NCBI RefSeq assembly: GCF_000013565.1
Contig: NC_007802.1
Coordinates: 2,480,001 to 2,544,000, forward strand
Reading direction: 5' to 3'
Length of the DNA stretch: 64,000 nt
Source: Jannaschia sp. CCS1
GTDB lineage: Bacteria > Pseudomonadota > Alphaproteobacteria > Rhodobacterales > Rhodobacteraceae
Shown here: piece by piece, positions 45,584 through 54,017 of the stretch
Numbering within the stretch: position 1 is the stretch's first letter
Layout: every line of letters begins with the position of its first letter
Notes under the pieces: generated by a model
What the model was told of the DNA's origin: nothing
The model's database searches: none
Seen by the model: the letters and a program-made list of their open reading frames with translations, nothing else
Translations under genes and position numbers: made by a program

Positions 45584-47284
45584 ATGACTGCATTAAAGTT
45601 TTTCCGCGCCAGCATTGGCGCCATCTTCGTTTCTGTCTTTGTTTGCTTCGCTCTGCTTGCCGTGACGTCCGCGCCGACCTGGGCGCAGGACGATCCGTTC
45701 TACGACATTGATGGCTTGAACCCCGGCCTTGGTGCCGTACCGGACTCCATCGACAGATCCACGCCGCGGTCCGCCATGGAGAGTTTTCTGCGCGCAGCTG
45801 ACGAGGAGGATTGGGCGGCGGCCGCCCATCTACTGGATCTCGGCGCGTTATCTTCAGCAGATCAGGCCCGCGACGGCGCAACGCTTGCGCAGAAGTTGCA
45901 TATGATTGTCGAACGGCGTGCGCTGCTGGATTGGTCGCTTCTGGTGGATCGGCCCGATGGCCTTGATGCGCGCGCATCCGATCAGGACACGATGGGAGGA
46001 CAGCCGCGCCGGTCCCTTCTGCTGCGGGAACTGGCGCTTGATCCTGTTCCCGCGACCCTGCGCCTGAACCGCGTTCGTCCCGGCGGCGACGGAACGGAGC
46101 TTGTCTGGGTCTTCCCCCGCGCCACGGTGGATGAGATTGAGCCTCTCTTCGACCGCTACGGTCCCTCCCCATTTGAGCAGATGTTGCCCTCCGCGCTGCG
46201 GGCAGAGGCCGTGGGTGGGCTGATGATCTGGGAGTTGATCGGCTTGCCCCTGCTTATCACTCTGGCCTGTCTTGCCGGTTGGCTTGCCGCATTCGGCTTT
46301 CGGCTGGGGCGGCAATGGCTCCACCACGCGTCGCATAAATTGCTCGACGCGGCGCGCCTGCCCGCAATTATCGCAGCGGTGACGGCTGTGCTCTCCTGGG
46401 GCACGCAGGAGGTTTTTGTGTTCTCCTCCGTGTTGTCTGTCTTCATTTCCCCGCTTGTAGCGGTCGGGTACACGACAGCGGCGCTGATGCTGGTGATGAA
46501 CGGTCTCGGGGCCATTCTGGAGCGTCTTCTGGGTCCCGAAGCCGCCGATCTGACCCACCGCGAAGTGGCGGAAGCGCGCGAAGCGGCCACACGCGTGGCG
46601 GCCCTGCGCCATATCCTGACGGTGCTGGTCTTTGTCATCGGGGCAGGCATCGTGCTGTCGAGTGCCAGTATCTTCCGCAGCTTTGGCCTGTCGCTTCTTG
46701 CCTCCGCCGGTGCCTTGACGCTGATCATTGGCTTCGCCGCGCGTCAGGTTCTTGGAAACATCATGGCAAGTCTGCAGATCGCCCTGAACCAATCGGCCCG
46801 GGTCGGCGACCGCATCATGTGGCAGGACCGGCTGTGTTATGTCGAGAAGATCAACTTCACCTACATTCTGTTGCGCAATTGGGATGACACGCGCGTCGTC
46901 GTGCCAGTGTCCGAATTCGTGACCGAGACGTTCGACAACTGGACCCTGGAAGATCCGGGCATCAAGCGGATCCTCAAGCTGAAGCTGTCGCCAGAGGCAG
47001 ATGTCGCCGCCTTGCGGGAGGCCTTCAACGACATCATGGATGACATGAAAGCGGGCGAGTTGGGCAGCGAGTTGGGTGATCTAGAAGAGGCGACCGTGAA
47101 TGTCGCGGGTCAGGATGCGTTGGGCGTCGATGTCTGGTTTGCTGTGCCATGCCTTGATCCCTCAACCCAATGGGAGGTGTCCTGCGAAGCCCGCGAGCGG
47201 TTGATCAAGGCCGCGTCCCAGATTGCCGAGCAGACGGGCCGGGCGGTGTTCCCTGAAGGCGCGGCATTGGATGCCGCGGCATGA
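45584..47284 (+). CDS. MscS family mechanosensitive channel
   Basis: A 566-residue protein from MTALKFFRASIGAIFVSVFV. A signal peptide (cut near TWA-QDD) is followed by a 170-residue periplasmic domain, then four or five helices. The pore helix and beta domain of MscS are at LLASAGALTLIIGFAARQVLGNIMASLQIALNQSARVGDRI. It opens under membrane tension. The size places it between MscS and MscK types. The reading from 45473 is rejected because it would overlap the preceding gene. Confidence 0.88.
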   Translation: MTALKFFRASIGAIFVSVFVCFALLAVTSAPTWAQDDPFYDIDGLNPGLGAVPDSIDRSTPRSAMESFLRAADEEDWAAAAHLLDLGALSSADQARDGATLAQKLHMIVERRALLDWSLLVDRPDGLDARASDQDTMGGQPRRSLLLRELALDPVPATLRLNRVRPGGDGTELVWVFPRATVDEIEPLFDRYGPSPFEQMLPSALRAEAVGGLMIWELIGLPLLITLACLAGWLAAFGFRLGRQWLHHASHKLLDAARLPAIIAAVTAVLSWGTQEVFVFSSVLSVFISPLVAVGYTTAALMLVMNGLGAILERLLGPEAADLTHREVAEAREAATRVAALRHILTVLVFVIGAGIVLSSASIFRSFGLSLLASAGALTLIIGFAARQVLGNIMASLQIALNQSARVGDRIMWQDRLCYVEKINFTYILLRNWDDTRVVVPVSEFVTETFDNWTLEDPGIKRILKLKLSPEADVAALREAFNDIMDDMKAGELGSELGDLEEATVNVAGQDALGVDVWFAVPCLDPSTQWEVSCEARERLIKAASQIAEQTGRAVFPEGAALDAAA

Positions 47285-47403
47285 TGCGCCCCAACCCTGT
47301 GTGGTCAGGCAGCCAGTATGTGCAGCGCGCACGAACTCCATTGACCGGTGTCGGTTTGTAGTGGCCATTTGACTAATCCTGCGGCGCGGGCCACACGACG
47401 CAC

Positions 47404-48231
47404 ATGATACCGCTTGCCCAGATGGCCGACCTCGTGCTGCGCACCGCTGATGCCCGCGAAAAAACCGCGCTGTCGCGTGATTTCGCGGCTCAGTGGCAGG
47501 CCGCGCGGACCAAAGGGGCCACGCTGGAGGTCGGCACAGCCACGCCGCCCGATGCGCCCGCACGCCCGGCAGAGCCTGCGCTTCTGGACCCGCGCGACGT
47601 GCCACGCCGCAAACCCGGCTCTCCGCAAGGGCGTATCGCGATCCTGCACGCCGTGGCCCATATCGAGCTGAACGCCGTGGACCTGCACTGGGATTTGATC
47701 GCGCGCTTCTCGGACACGCGCTTTCCGATGGGCTTCTTTGACGATTGGGTGCGGGCGGCGGATGAGGAATCCAAACATTTCAATCTGATCGCCGATTGTC
47801 TTGTGGCCATGGGATCGCGTTATGGCGCCCTGCCCGCCCATGCGGGCATGTGGCGCGCGGCGGAGGATACGGCGAATGATCTTCTGGGCCGCCTAGCCGT
47901 GGTCCCGATGGTGTTGGAGGCCCGCGGGCTGGACGTGACGCCCAGCATGATCAGGATCTTCCAGAACGCCAAAGACGATCCCGCCGCGGCCCAGGCCGTC
48001 GCCGCGATGGAGGTGATTTACGCCGAAGAAGTGCACCATGTGGCCTATGGCTCCAAATGGTTCCATTTCCTGTGTGGCCGCCACGATCTCGACCCGAAAG
48101 AGGCATTCCACGATCTGGTGCAGCGTTACTTCCACGGCCCCCTCAAGCCGCCCTTCAACGCGGAAAAGCGCGCCGAGGCCGGTATTCCGCCCGACTTTTA
48201 TTGGCCACTGGCCGAGGACGTCCGCCGCTAA
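47404..48231 (+). CDS. DUF455 ferritin-like protein
   Basis: A 275-residue DUF455 protein with a ferritin-like four-helix pattern. Candidate metal ligands are seen in ILHAVAHIELNAVDLHWD, AADEESKHFNLI, VLEARGLDVTP and VIYAEEVHHVAYG: Glu and His residues spaced as in di-iron proteins. It may be an oxygen-using or iron-binding enzyme; the reaction is unknown. It appears monocistronic. Confidence 0.85.
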   Translation: MIPLAQMADLVLRTADAREKTALSRDFAAQWQAARTKGATLEVGTATPPDAPARPAEPALLDPRDVPRRKPGSPQGRIAILHAVAHIELNAVDLHWDLIARFSDTRFPMGFFDDWVRAADEESKHFNLIADCLVAMGSRYGALPAHAGMWRAAEDTANDLLGRLAVVPMVLEARGLDVTPSMIRIFQNAKDDPAAAQAVAAMEVIYAEEVHHVAYGSKWFHFLCGRHDLDPKEAFHDLVQRYFHGPLKPPFNAEKRAEAGIPPDFYWPLAEDVRR

Positions 48232-48433
48232 GCACGACGATTTGCTATAAGAAATCCGCTTTCATCGGCAATTTTCCGCCACCTTTGCGCGTTTTTTCGG
48301 TGCCTTTTCATGATGTGTTCACTACAGTGTTGGCACAAAGGGCAGTGTGGCTTATCCCCAAGCACACTGCGGCGGCCGCCTGGGACAAGCTGGCGTCGTG
48401 GACAAACACAAGGGGAAGTGAGGCGTAAGGACA

Positions 48434-49771
48434 GTGACATCTCGGCTTTTCAGCCGCGTGAACGCGGCGCTTGAACGGCATTTGCCCGAACAGCGTCTGT
48501 TTCTGAAATCAGAAGAGGGCACGCGGTTCATTCGCCTCCGCCCCGTCACGCAGGCCAGTATGATTATGGGCTCCGCCGTTATCGTGGGGTGGACCGTTAT
48601 CGTGACGTCGTTCTTTTTGATCGACACAATTTCCGCCGGAAATGCCCGCGATCTGGCCGAGCGGGAACAGGCGATGTACCAAGACCGCCTGAATGCCCTG
48701 GCGCTGGAACGCGACGCCCACGCCGCCAACGCCAGTGCCGCCCAGGACCGCTTCGCCCTTGCGATGGACCAGGTCTCGGCCATGCAAACACGGCTTCTGG
48801 ACAGCGAAGAACACACGCGGGAGCTGGAAACCGCCGTTGACGTGATCCAGGCCACGCTGCGCCGCACGATTGACGAGCGTGACAATGCCCGCATCGCCCA
48901 AGCCGCCCTTCAGGCAGAGCTGAGCGCAGATACCGGCACTGTTCTGACCGCCGCCGAGCGGGAGCAGGAGCTGGAGCAAACCCTCGCCTTCCTCAACCAA
49001 GCCCTGGAATTGACCGCGGAAGAGCGGGACACCGGCTACACCATGGTCGCAGAGGCCGAGGACGAGATTAACCGCCTGAATTTTGAGGCCGCGCTGACCG
49101 ACGAGCGCTCCAGCCGTGTCTTCCGCCAGTTGGAAGAGGCCGTGGCCGTCTCGATGGAACCGCTCGATGAGATGTTCCGCGCCGCAGGCATGAATACCGA
49201 TGACCTGATCGACGCGGTGCGCCGCGGCTATTCCGGCCAGGGCGGCCCGCTGACGCCGATCCTGTCGACCTCTGGCGAGCCGGCCGATGGCCTGTCGATG
49301 CGCGCCAACGAAGTTCTGGAATCGCTCGACCGGATCAACATGTACCGCATCGCGGCCGAACGACTGCCGCTGGCCATGCCAGTCAACGGCTCTTTCCGCA
49401 CAACGTCGGGCTTTGGCCCTCGCGGTGATCCGTTCAACGGCCAGCGCCGCATGCACAACGGCGTGGATTTCGCCAGCTCGCGCGGCACGCAGATTGTTGC
49501 CGGTGGCAGCGGCATCGTGAGTTTCACTGGCCGTCAAAGCGGCTATGGCAATACAGTCGAGGTCGAACACGCCAACGGGTTCATGACGCGCTACGCTCAC
49601 CTCTCTCGCATTCGTGTGACCGAGGGGGAAAGGGTCTCGCGTGGAGACCTGTTAGGTGATATGGGCTGCACGGGTCGGTGCACGGGCACCCATTTGCACT
49701 ATGAGGTGCATCGCAATGGAACGCCCGTCAATCCGATGACGTTCATAAGGGCAGGACGCAATGTTTTCTAA
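48434..49771 (+). CDS. M23 (LytM) peptidase with coiled coil
   Basis: A 445-residue protein starting from GTG (TAAGGA just upstream). A membrane helix lies at about 43-63 and a long coiled coil at 70-240. The C-terminal LytM domain is complete: HNGVDFAS (Zn ligands), GYGNTVEVEHANGFMTRYAHL and GTHLHYEVHRNG. It cleaves peptidoglycan cross-links or activates amidases. Its last codons overlap the bactofilin start by 11 bp. M23-bactofilin pairs shape cells in Helicobacter and others. Confidence 0.92.
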   Translation: MTSRLFSRVNAALERHLPEQRLFLKSEEGTRFIRLRPVTQASMIMGSAVIVGWTVIVTSFFLIDTISAGNARDLAEREQAMYQDRLNALALERDAHAANASAAQDRFALAMDQVSAMQTRLLDSEEHTRELETAVDVIQATLRRTIDERDNARIAQAALQAELSADTGTVLTAAEREQELEQTLAFLNQALELTAEERDTGYTMVAEAEDEINRLNFEAALTDERSSRVFRQLEEAVAVSMEPLDEMFRAAGMNTDDLIDAVRRGYSGQGGPLTPILSTSGEPADGLSMRANEVLESLDRINMYRIAAERLPLAMPVNGSFRTTSGFGPRGDPFNGQRRMHNGVDFASSRGTQIVAGGSGIVSFTGRQSGYGNTVEVEHANGFMTRYAHLSRIRVTEGERVSRGDLLGDMGCTGRCTGTHLHYEVHRNGTPVNPMTFIRAGRNVF

Positions 49772-50369
49772 ATCCAAGATCAATGAACCCGGATCCAAGG
49801 CTGGCGACGCGTCGTCTGGGTCCGCGAGTGCTGGTTCGGGCTCGGCAACGGGCGCCTCTTCTGGAGATACCATGAATAAACCAAACACCAACGCGGCCTC
49901 TGGCTCCAAGACCAAGCCACAGCCCTCGATGCTGTCCACGGACCTGACGATCGTGGGCAACCTGCGCACGACCGGCGACATTCAGGTCGAAGGCACTGTG
50001 CAAGGCGACATTCGCGCGCATCTGCTGACCGTTGGCGAAAGCGCCAACATCGAAGGTGAGATTGTGGCCGATGACATCGTCGTGACGGGCCGTGTCGTGG
50101 GCCGGGTGCGCGGCTTGAAAGTCCGCCTGACCTCCACCGCGCGGGTTGAGGGTGACATCATCCACAAAACCATCGCGATTGAGAGCGGCGCACATTTCGA
50201 AGGCTCCGTCCAGCGGGCCGAAGATCCGCTGTCCACAGGCGCCAACAACCCGATCCCCGCGGCCCGTACACCGGTGTCGACCGGCGCGCCCGCCCCGGCG
50301 GCAGAGGCCCCTTCGTCCTCCATTCCCCGCCCGGCAGCCGCCGGACCGGTGCCGTCCTCCAAGGACTAG
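49761..50369 (+). CDS. Bactofilin
   Basis: A 202-residue bactofilin. Residues 1-55 are a Ser/Gly/Lys-rich linker (MFSKSKINEPGSKAGDASSG). The central 57-150 is the beta-helix DUF583 core (STDLTIVGNLRTTGDIQVEGTVQGDIRAHLLTVGESANIEGEI...). The tail is Ala/Pro-rich. Bactofilins polymerise without nucleotides beneath the membrane and recruit wall enzymes. The overlap with the M23 peptidase gene supports joint action in cell shape. Confidence 0.93.
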   Translation: MFSKSKINEPGSKAGDASSGSASAGSGSATGASSGDTMNKPNTNAASGSKTKPQPSMLSTDLTIVGNLRTTGDIQVEGTVQGDIRAHLLTVGESANIEGEIVADDIVVTGRVVGRVRGLKVRLTSTARVEGDIIHKTIAIESGAHFEGSVQRAEDPLSTGANNPIPAARTPVSTGAPAPAAEAPSSSIPRPAAAGPVPSSKD

Positions 50370-50391
50370 GCTTGGGTCAGATGATTTTGAG

Positions 50392-50420
50392 AAAGCTGGG
50401 CGCCCTGCCCGGCTTTTTTT
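50392..50420 (+). terminator. Terminator after the bactofilin gene
   Basis: AAAGCTGGGC pairs with GCCCGGCTTT and is followed by a run of T ending at 50420. It touches the stop codon of the convergent DUF2189 gene. Confidence 0.75.
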
Positions 50421-51222
50421 ATGGCGATGTCGAAGGCCCCGTGGCCGTCGCCAATCGGTACATGTGCCAAGACGCGTGGCCCAGAAGCGGCAATACCACC
50501 AAAAGACCAAACAGTCCCGGCACCATCGCCAGAAATGTCAGTCCTGCGATCACGACACCCCAGATCAACATGATGCCCAGATTCTGCTTTACGACTGAGA
50601 TGGACGTGATCATCGCTGTCACAAAGTCCACTTCCCGGTCCAGAAGCAGCGGCAGCGACACGGCGGTGAGCGCGAAAAGCACGAAGGCGAAGACCGCCCC
50701 GAACCCCGTGCCCACCAGCAGCATCAAAATGCCCTCGGGTTGCAGAAGGTAGGCGTAGGAGCTGGTCACATTGGTCAGCGCTGACGGCCCGAGGAAAAGC
50801 GCGAACAGCATATGCGCGAAGAATGACCAGAACAGGAAATAGACGATCACGACCCAGGCCATGGACGGCAATTGCCGGAGGCGTTGACGCCAGATGACGC
50901 CAAGGATGTCGTTGCGTGGCCAGTCCGTTTGGCCCGCCTCAAGTCTGCGGGAGATCTCGTAAAGCCCCACGGCCAGAAACGGGCCCAGAAGCGGGAAGCC
51001 AACGGTGATCGGGATCGCGAACCAGATCTGATCCGTCACGATCAGAAACAGGTAGAGGAGCCAGCCTCCCACCACATAAGTCGCCCCGAAAAAGAGCCCC
51101 ATCGCGGGTTTGCGCAGGAAATCCTTCAACCCCAATCGCAAAGCGGTGCCGATGTCGCCAAGGCGAAGGTCGCGGATCGCGGGCGCGCCCTCTCCAACAG
51201 GGTGTGTCGCGATGTCAGACAT
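50419..51222 (-). CDS. DUF2189 multi-pass membrane protein
   Basis: A 267-residue integral membrane protein from MSDIATHPVGEGAPAIRDLR, with GGGAGGA 7 bp upstream. About six helices are visible, matching the DUF2189 family (DLRLGDIGTALRLGLKDFLRKP; FPLLGPFLAVGLYEISRRLEAG). Function unknown. A longer open reading up to 51570 overlaps the amidase gene and is rejected. Confidence 0.8.
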   Translation of the reverse strand: MSDIATHPVGEGAPAIRDLRLGDIGTALRLGLKDFLRKPAMGLFFGATYVVGGWLLYLFLIVTDQIWFAIPITVGFPLLGPFLAVGLYEISRRLEAGQTDWPRNDILGVIWRQRLRQLPSMAWVVIVYFLFWSFFAHMLFALFLGPSALTNVTSSYAYLLQPEGILMLLVGTGFGAVFAFVLFALTAVSLPLLLDREVDFVTAMITSISVVKQNLGIMLIWGVVIAGLTFLAMVPGLFGLLVVLPLLGHASWHMYRLATATGPSTSP

Positions 51223-51280
51223 GGCAAATCCTCCCGCAGCCAGTGTAGCGAAGGGGATGCGGTGGTGCAAAGCCTGTCGC

Positions 51281-52654
51281 TCAGGTGGGATCGCGCACCG
51301 TTCGGGGGCCGACCATCGCCTCCCACGCCGCCCCCAAGGCGAGGATCTTCGCATCCGCGCCCGGCGGGCCGATAATTTGCAGGCCGTGGGGCAGACCCGT
51401 CGCCCCGTAGCCGCCGGGAACCGCCAAAGCGGGCACGCCCGCGAGGCTGGCGGGCACCACGCATTCCATCCATCGGTGGTAGGTGTCCGTGGATGTGCCA
51501 GAGATCGCGCGGGGCCAATCCCACTCCGCCGGGAACGGCCACATTTGCGTGGCAGGCAGCACGAGCGCATCTAAGCGCCTGAACAGTTCCGCCAACACTG
51601 CTAGCCAATCGCGGCGGATTGCGGCGGCCCGCTCCACTACGTCGCCGGTCAGGGCGAGGCCCTGCTCGATCTCCCAAATGGCTTGCGCGTTCAACACCTT
51701 GCGCGCATCCGGGTCACGCCAGTGGCGGGCCAGGTCTTGCGCGACGACGAAGGACCGCAGCACGGTCCAACTTTGCCACAGGTCTTCTGCTGGCATGGGC
51801 GGCTTGACGGCCTCAACCTGCCAACCGAGCGCCTCCGCCTGCCCCAACGCCTGCGCGCCCGCGTCCAGAAGCCCGTCATCCATAAGATACGCGCCGCCCC
51901 AATCGCCAAGCCACGCCACCCGAGGCGACTTTGGCGGTTCGGGTATGTCGATCCTCTGCCCAGAGAGCGTAGCCAGCAACGCCGTCACGTCCTCGATACT
52001 GCGCCCCATGGGCCCCAGCGTCGCCAGGCGGTGCAACAGCACGTTGTCACGCGGCTCTCCCGGAACCAATCCGACGGTGGGCCGAAACCCATAGACGTCA
52101 TTCCAGGCCGCCGGATTGCGCAGGCTGCCCATCATGTCCGAGCCATCCGCGACGCTCACCATGCCGGTGGCAAGGGCTGCCCCGGCCCCGCCCGATGACC
52201 CGCCAGCGGTGCGCGACAGATCGAACGGATTGCGCGTGACCCCAAACACACCGTTTGTGGAATGGGACCCCAAGCCGTATTCCGGCACATTGGTTTTGCC
52301 GATCACAATCGCGCCCGCGCCGCGCAAGGCACGAGCCAAGGCGTCGTCCGCTTCTGGCACAAACTCCGCGAGGATCCGCGACCCCCAGGTGGAGCGCAGC
52401 CCCTTCAGCGCCACCAGATCCTTGATCGCCACCGGAATGCCGTGAAGCCAGCCGTCGCCGCGCACGGCATCGGCCACCCGCGCCTCTCCCATCAACGCCT
52501 CCCGGTCGCGCAGGGAGACGATAGCGTTGACCGCGCCGTTCACCGCATCGATCCGGGCAAGCGTCGCGCGCATCAACTCGACGCAAGACACCTCCCGCGC
52601 GGCGATCTTTCGCGACAGCTCCGTTGCCGTCAGCCGCCAGAGGTCAAGCGCCAC
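51281..52654 (-). CDS. Amidase signature family hydrolase
   Basis: A 457-residue amidase of the Ser-cisSer-Lys type. Lys78 (PVAIKDLVAL), Ser153/Ser154 in GGSSGGAGAALATG and nucleophile Ser177 in GSDMMGSLRNPA are present. The usual GTDTGGS reads GSDMMGS. The start is taken as GTG at 52654, with AAGGAGGG upstream. An in-frame ATG at 52672 lies inside the 24-bp repeat and overlaps that ribosome binding site. The substrate (aliphatic or aryl amide, or an amidotransferase role) is unknown; no GatB/C neighbours. Confidence 0.85.
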   Translation of the reverse strand: MALDLWRLTATELSRKIAAREVSCVELMRATLARIDAVNGAVNAIVSLRDREALMGEARVADAVRGDGWLHGIPVAIKDLVALKGLRSTWGSRILAEFVPEADDALARALRGAGAIVIGKTNVPEYGLGSHSTNGVFGVTRNPFDLSRTAGGSSGGAGAALATGMVSVADGSDMMGSLRNPAAWNDVYGFRPTVGLVPGEPRDNVLLHRLATLGPMGRSIEDVTALLATLSGQRIDIPEPPKSPRVAWLGDWGGAYLMDDGLLDAGAQALGQAEALGWQVEAVKPPMPAEDLWQSWTVLRSFVVAQDLARHWRDPDARKVLNAQAIWEIEQGLALTGDVVERAAAIRRDWLAVLAELFRRLDALVLPATQMWPFPAEWDWPRAISGTSTDTYHRWMECVVPASLAGVPALAVPGGYGATGLPHGLQIIGPPGADAKILALGAAWEAMVGPRTVRDPT

Positions 52655-52667
52655 GGCTGCTCCCTCC

Positions 52668-52691
52668 TTCATCTGGGCAAATACAACTCAA
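52668..52691 (-). repeat. 24-bp dispersed repeat, copy 2
   Basis: Identical in sequence and orientation to 4534-4557. Here it forms the leader of the amidase gene, ending beside its Shine-Dalgarno. Confidence 0.8.
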
Positions 52692-52746
52692 ATTCCGGTC
52701 CCCGCCCCGTGCGCAATGGACGATGAAGCGGCCCCACGGCCCCGCC

Positions 52747-53874
52747 TCAGTCATCACCCCGGGCCTCGGCCCGGCTCTTGCCGGACACGTCCATCGCCAA
52801 GACGCTCGCCATCAGCCCATCGATATTGCCGTCCAGCACCCCTTGCGTGTCGGAGGTTTCAAAAGCCGTCCGCAGGTCCTTCACCATCTGGTAGGGCTGC
52901 AACACATAGGATCGAATCTGGTTGCCCCAGCCCGCATCGCCCGCATTCTCATGGACCTCGTTCACCTTGGCCGAGCGCTTATCCAGTTCCATCTGATAGA
53001 GCCGCGATTTCAACGCCTTCATGGCGATATCGCGGTTCTGGTGTTGGGATTTCTCCGAACTTGTGACCACGATACCGGTCGGATGGTGGGTGATACGAAC
53101 CGCGGAATCCGTGGTGTTCACGTGCTGGCCACCGGCCCCGGACGAGCGATAGGTGTCGATGCGGATGTCAGAGGGGTTTACCTCAATCTCGATGTTGTCG
53201 TCCACGACCGGATAAACCTTCACCGACGTAAAAGACGTGTGCCGCTTGGCGGCGCTGTCGAAAGGTGAAATCCGTACCAGACGGTGCACGCCGCTCTCGG
53301 ACTTCAACCAACCATAGGCGTTGTGCCCGCTGATCTTGTAGACGGCGGATTTGATCCCCGCCTCTTCGCCCGCGCTGAAGCTTTGCAGATCCACGTCATA
53401 GCCCTGCTTCTCGGCCCACCGCGTGTACATCCGCGCCAGCATCGACGCCCAGTCACAGCTTTCCGTGCCCCCCGCGCCCGAATTGATCTCAAGAAACGTG
53501 TCGTTGCTGTCGGCCTCCCCATCCAGCAGCGCCTCAAGCTCCTTGGCGGCGGCCTCGTCAACCAGCGCCGTCAAAGCCGCTTCGGCCTCGGCCACGACCT
53601 CGGCATCGTCCTCCATCTCTCCCAGCTCGATCAGCTCGGCGTTGTCGTCCACACCCTGCCTGATCGTCTCGTACTGCTTCATCTTGTCGACGAGCACCTG
53701 CCGGTCGCGCATCAATTTCTGCGCCTTCTCAGGATCATTCCAAAGGTTCGGATCTTCGACGCGGGCGTTGAATTCCTCCAACCGGTGGGGCGCGGTCTCT
53801 ATGTCCATCCGCTGCCCCAGAAGGGTCAGGGAATTGCGGATCTTCTCGATATTGGCTTGTGTCTCGGCCCGCAT
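52747..53874 (-). CDS. prfB: Peptide chain release factor 2
   Basis: RF2 reads UGA and UAA stops. The 375-residue protein has the SPF codon-recognition tripeptide at 203-205 (RISPFDS) and GGQ at 248-250 (SSGAGGQHVN). It is read in one frame throughout. The early in-frame UGA and programmed frameshift of E. coli prfB are absent. It is the last gene of the rne-amiC-mrcA-prfB order, separated from mrcA by a palindrome pair. Confidence 0.96.
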   Translation of the reverse strand: MRAETQANIEKIRNSLTLLGQRMDIETAPHRLEEFNARVEDPNLWNDPEKAQKLMRDRQVLVDKMKQYETIRQGVDDNAELIELGEMEDDAEVVAEAEAALTALVDEAAAKELEALLDGEADSNDTFLEINSGAGGTESCDWASMLARMYTRWAEKQGYDVDLQSFSAGEEAGIKSAVYKISGHNAYGWLKSESGVHRLVRISPFDSAAKRHTSFTSVKVYPVVDDNIEIEVNPSDIRIDTYRSSGAGGQHVNTTDSAVRITHHPTGIVVTSSEKSQHQNRDIAMKALKSRLYQMELDKRSAKVNEVHENAGDAGWGNQIRSYVLQPYQMVKDLRTAFETSDTQGVLDGNIDGLMASVLAMDVSGKSRAEARGDD

Positions 53875-53957
53875 GTCCGCCCCCCTGGTGTTCCGTTTCC
53901 CAACGGATAGACCAGCGCCCCCCGACCTTCAATGCACGACCGCGCCCTCCGGGCGTC

Positions 53958-54001
53958 CCAAAGCCTTGCAAGGCTTTGGCCAGACTTTTGCAAAAGTCTG
54001 G
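53958..54001. repeat. Two back-to-back 22-bp perfect palindromes
   Basis: 53958-53979 (CCAAAGCCTTG and its complement) and 53980-54001 (CCAGACTTTTG and its complement) are perfect 22-bp palindromes with no gap. Both have TTGCAA at the centre. They lie 16 bp after the mrcA stop and could form a double hairpin, terminate transcription or be a REP-like element. Confidence 0.85.
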
Positions 54002-54017
54002 CACGCGACGGTTGCGG

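Noticed and set aside
53800-53874. Programmed frameshift at the start of prfB
   Set aside because: The reading frame is continuous from the ATG to SPF and GGQ; there is no early in-frame UGA.
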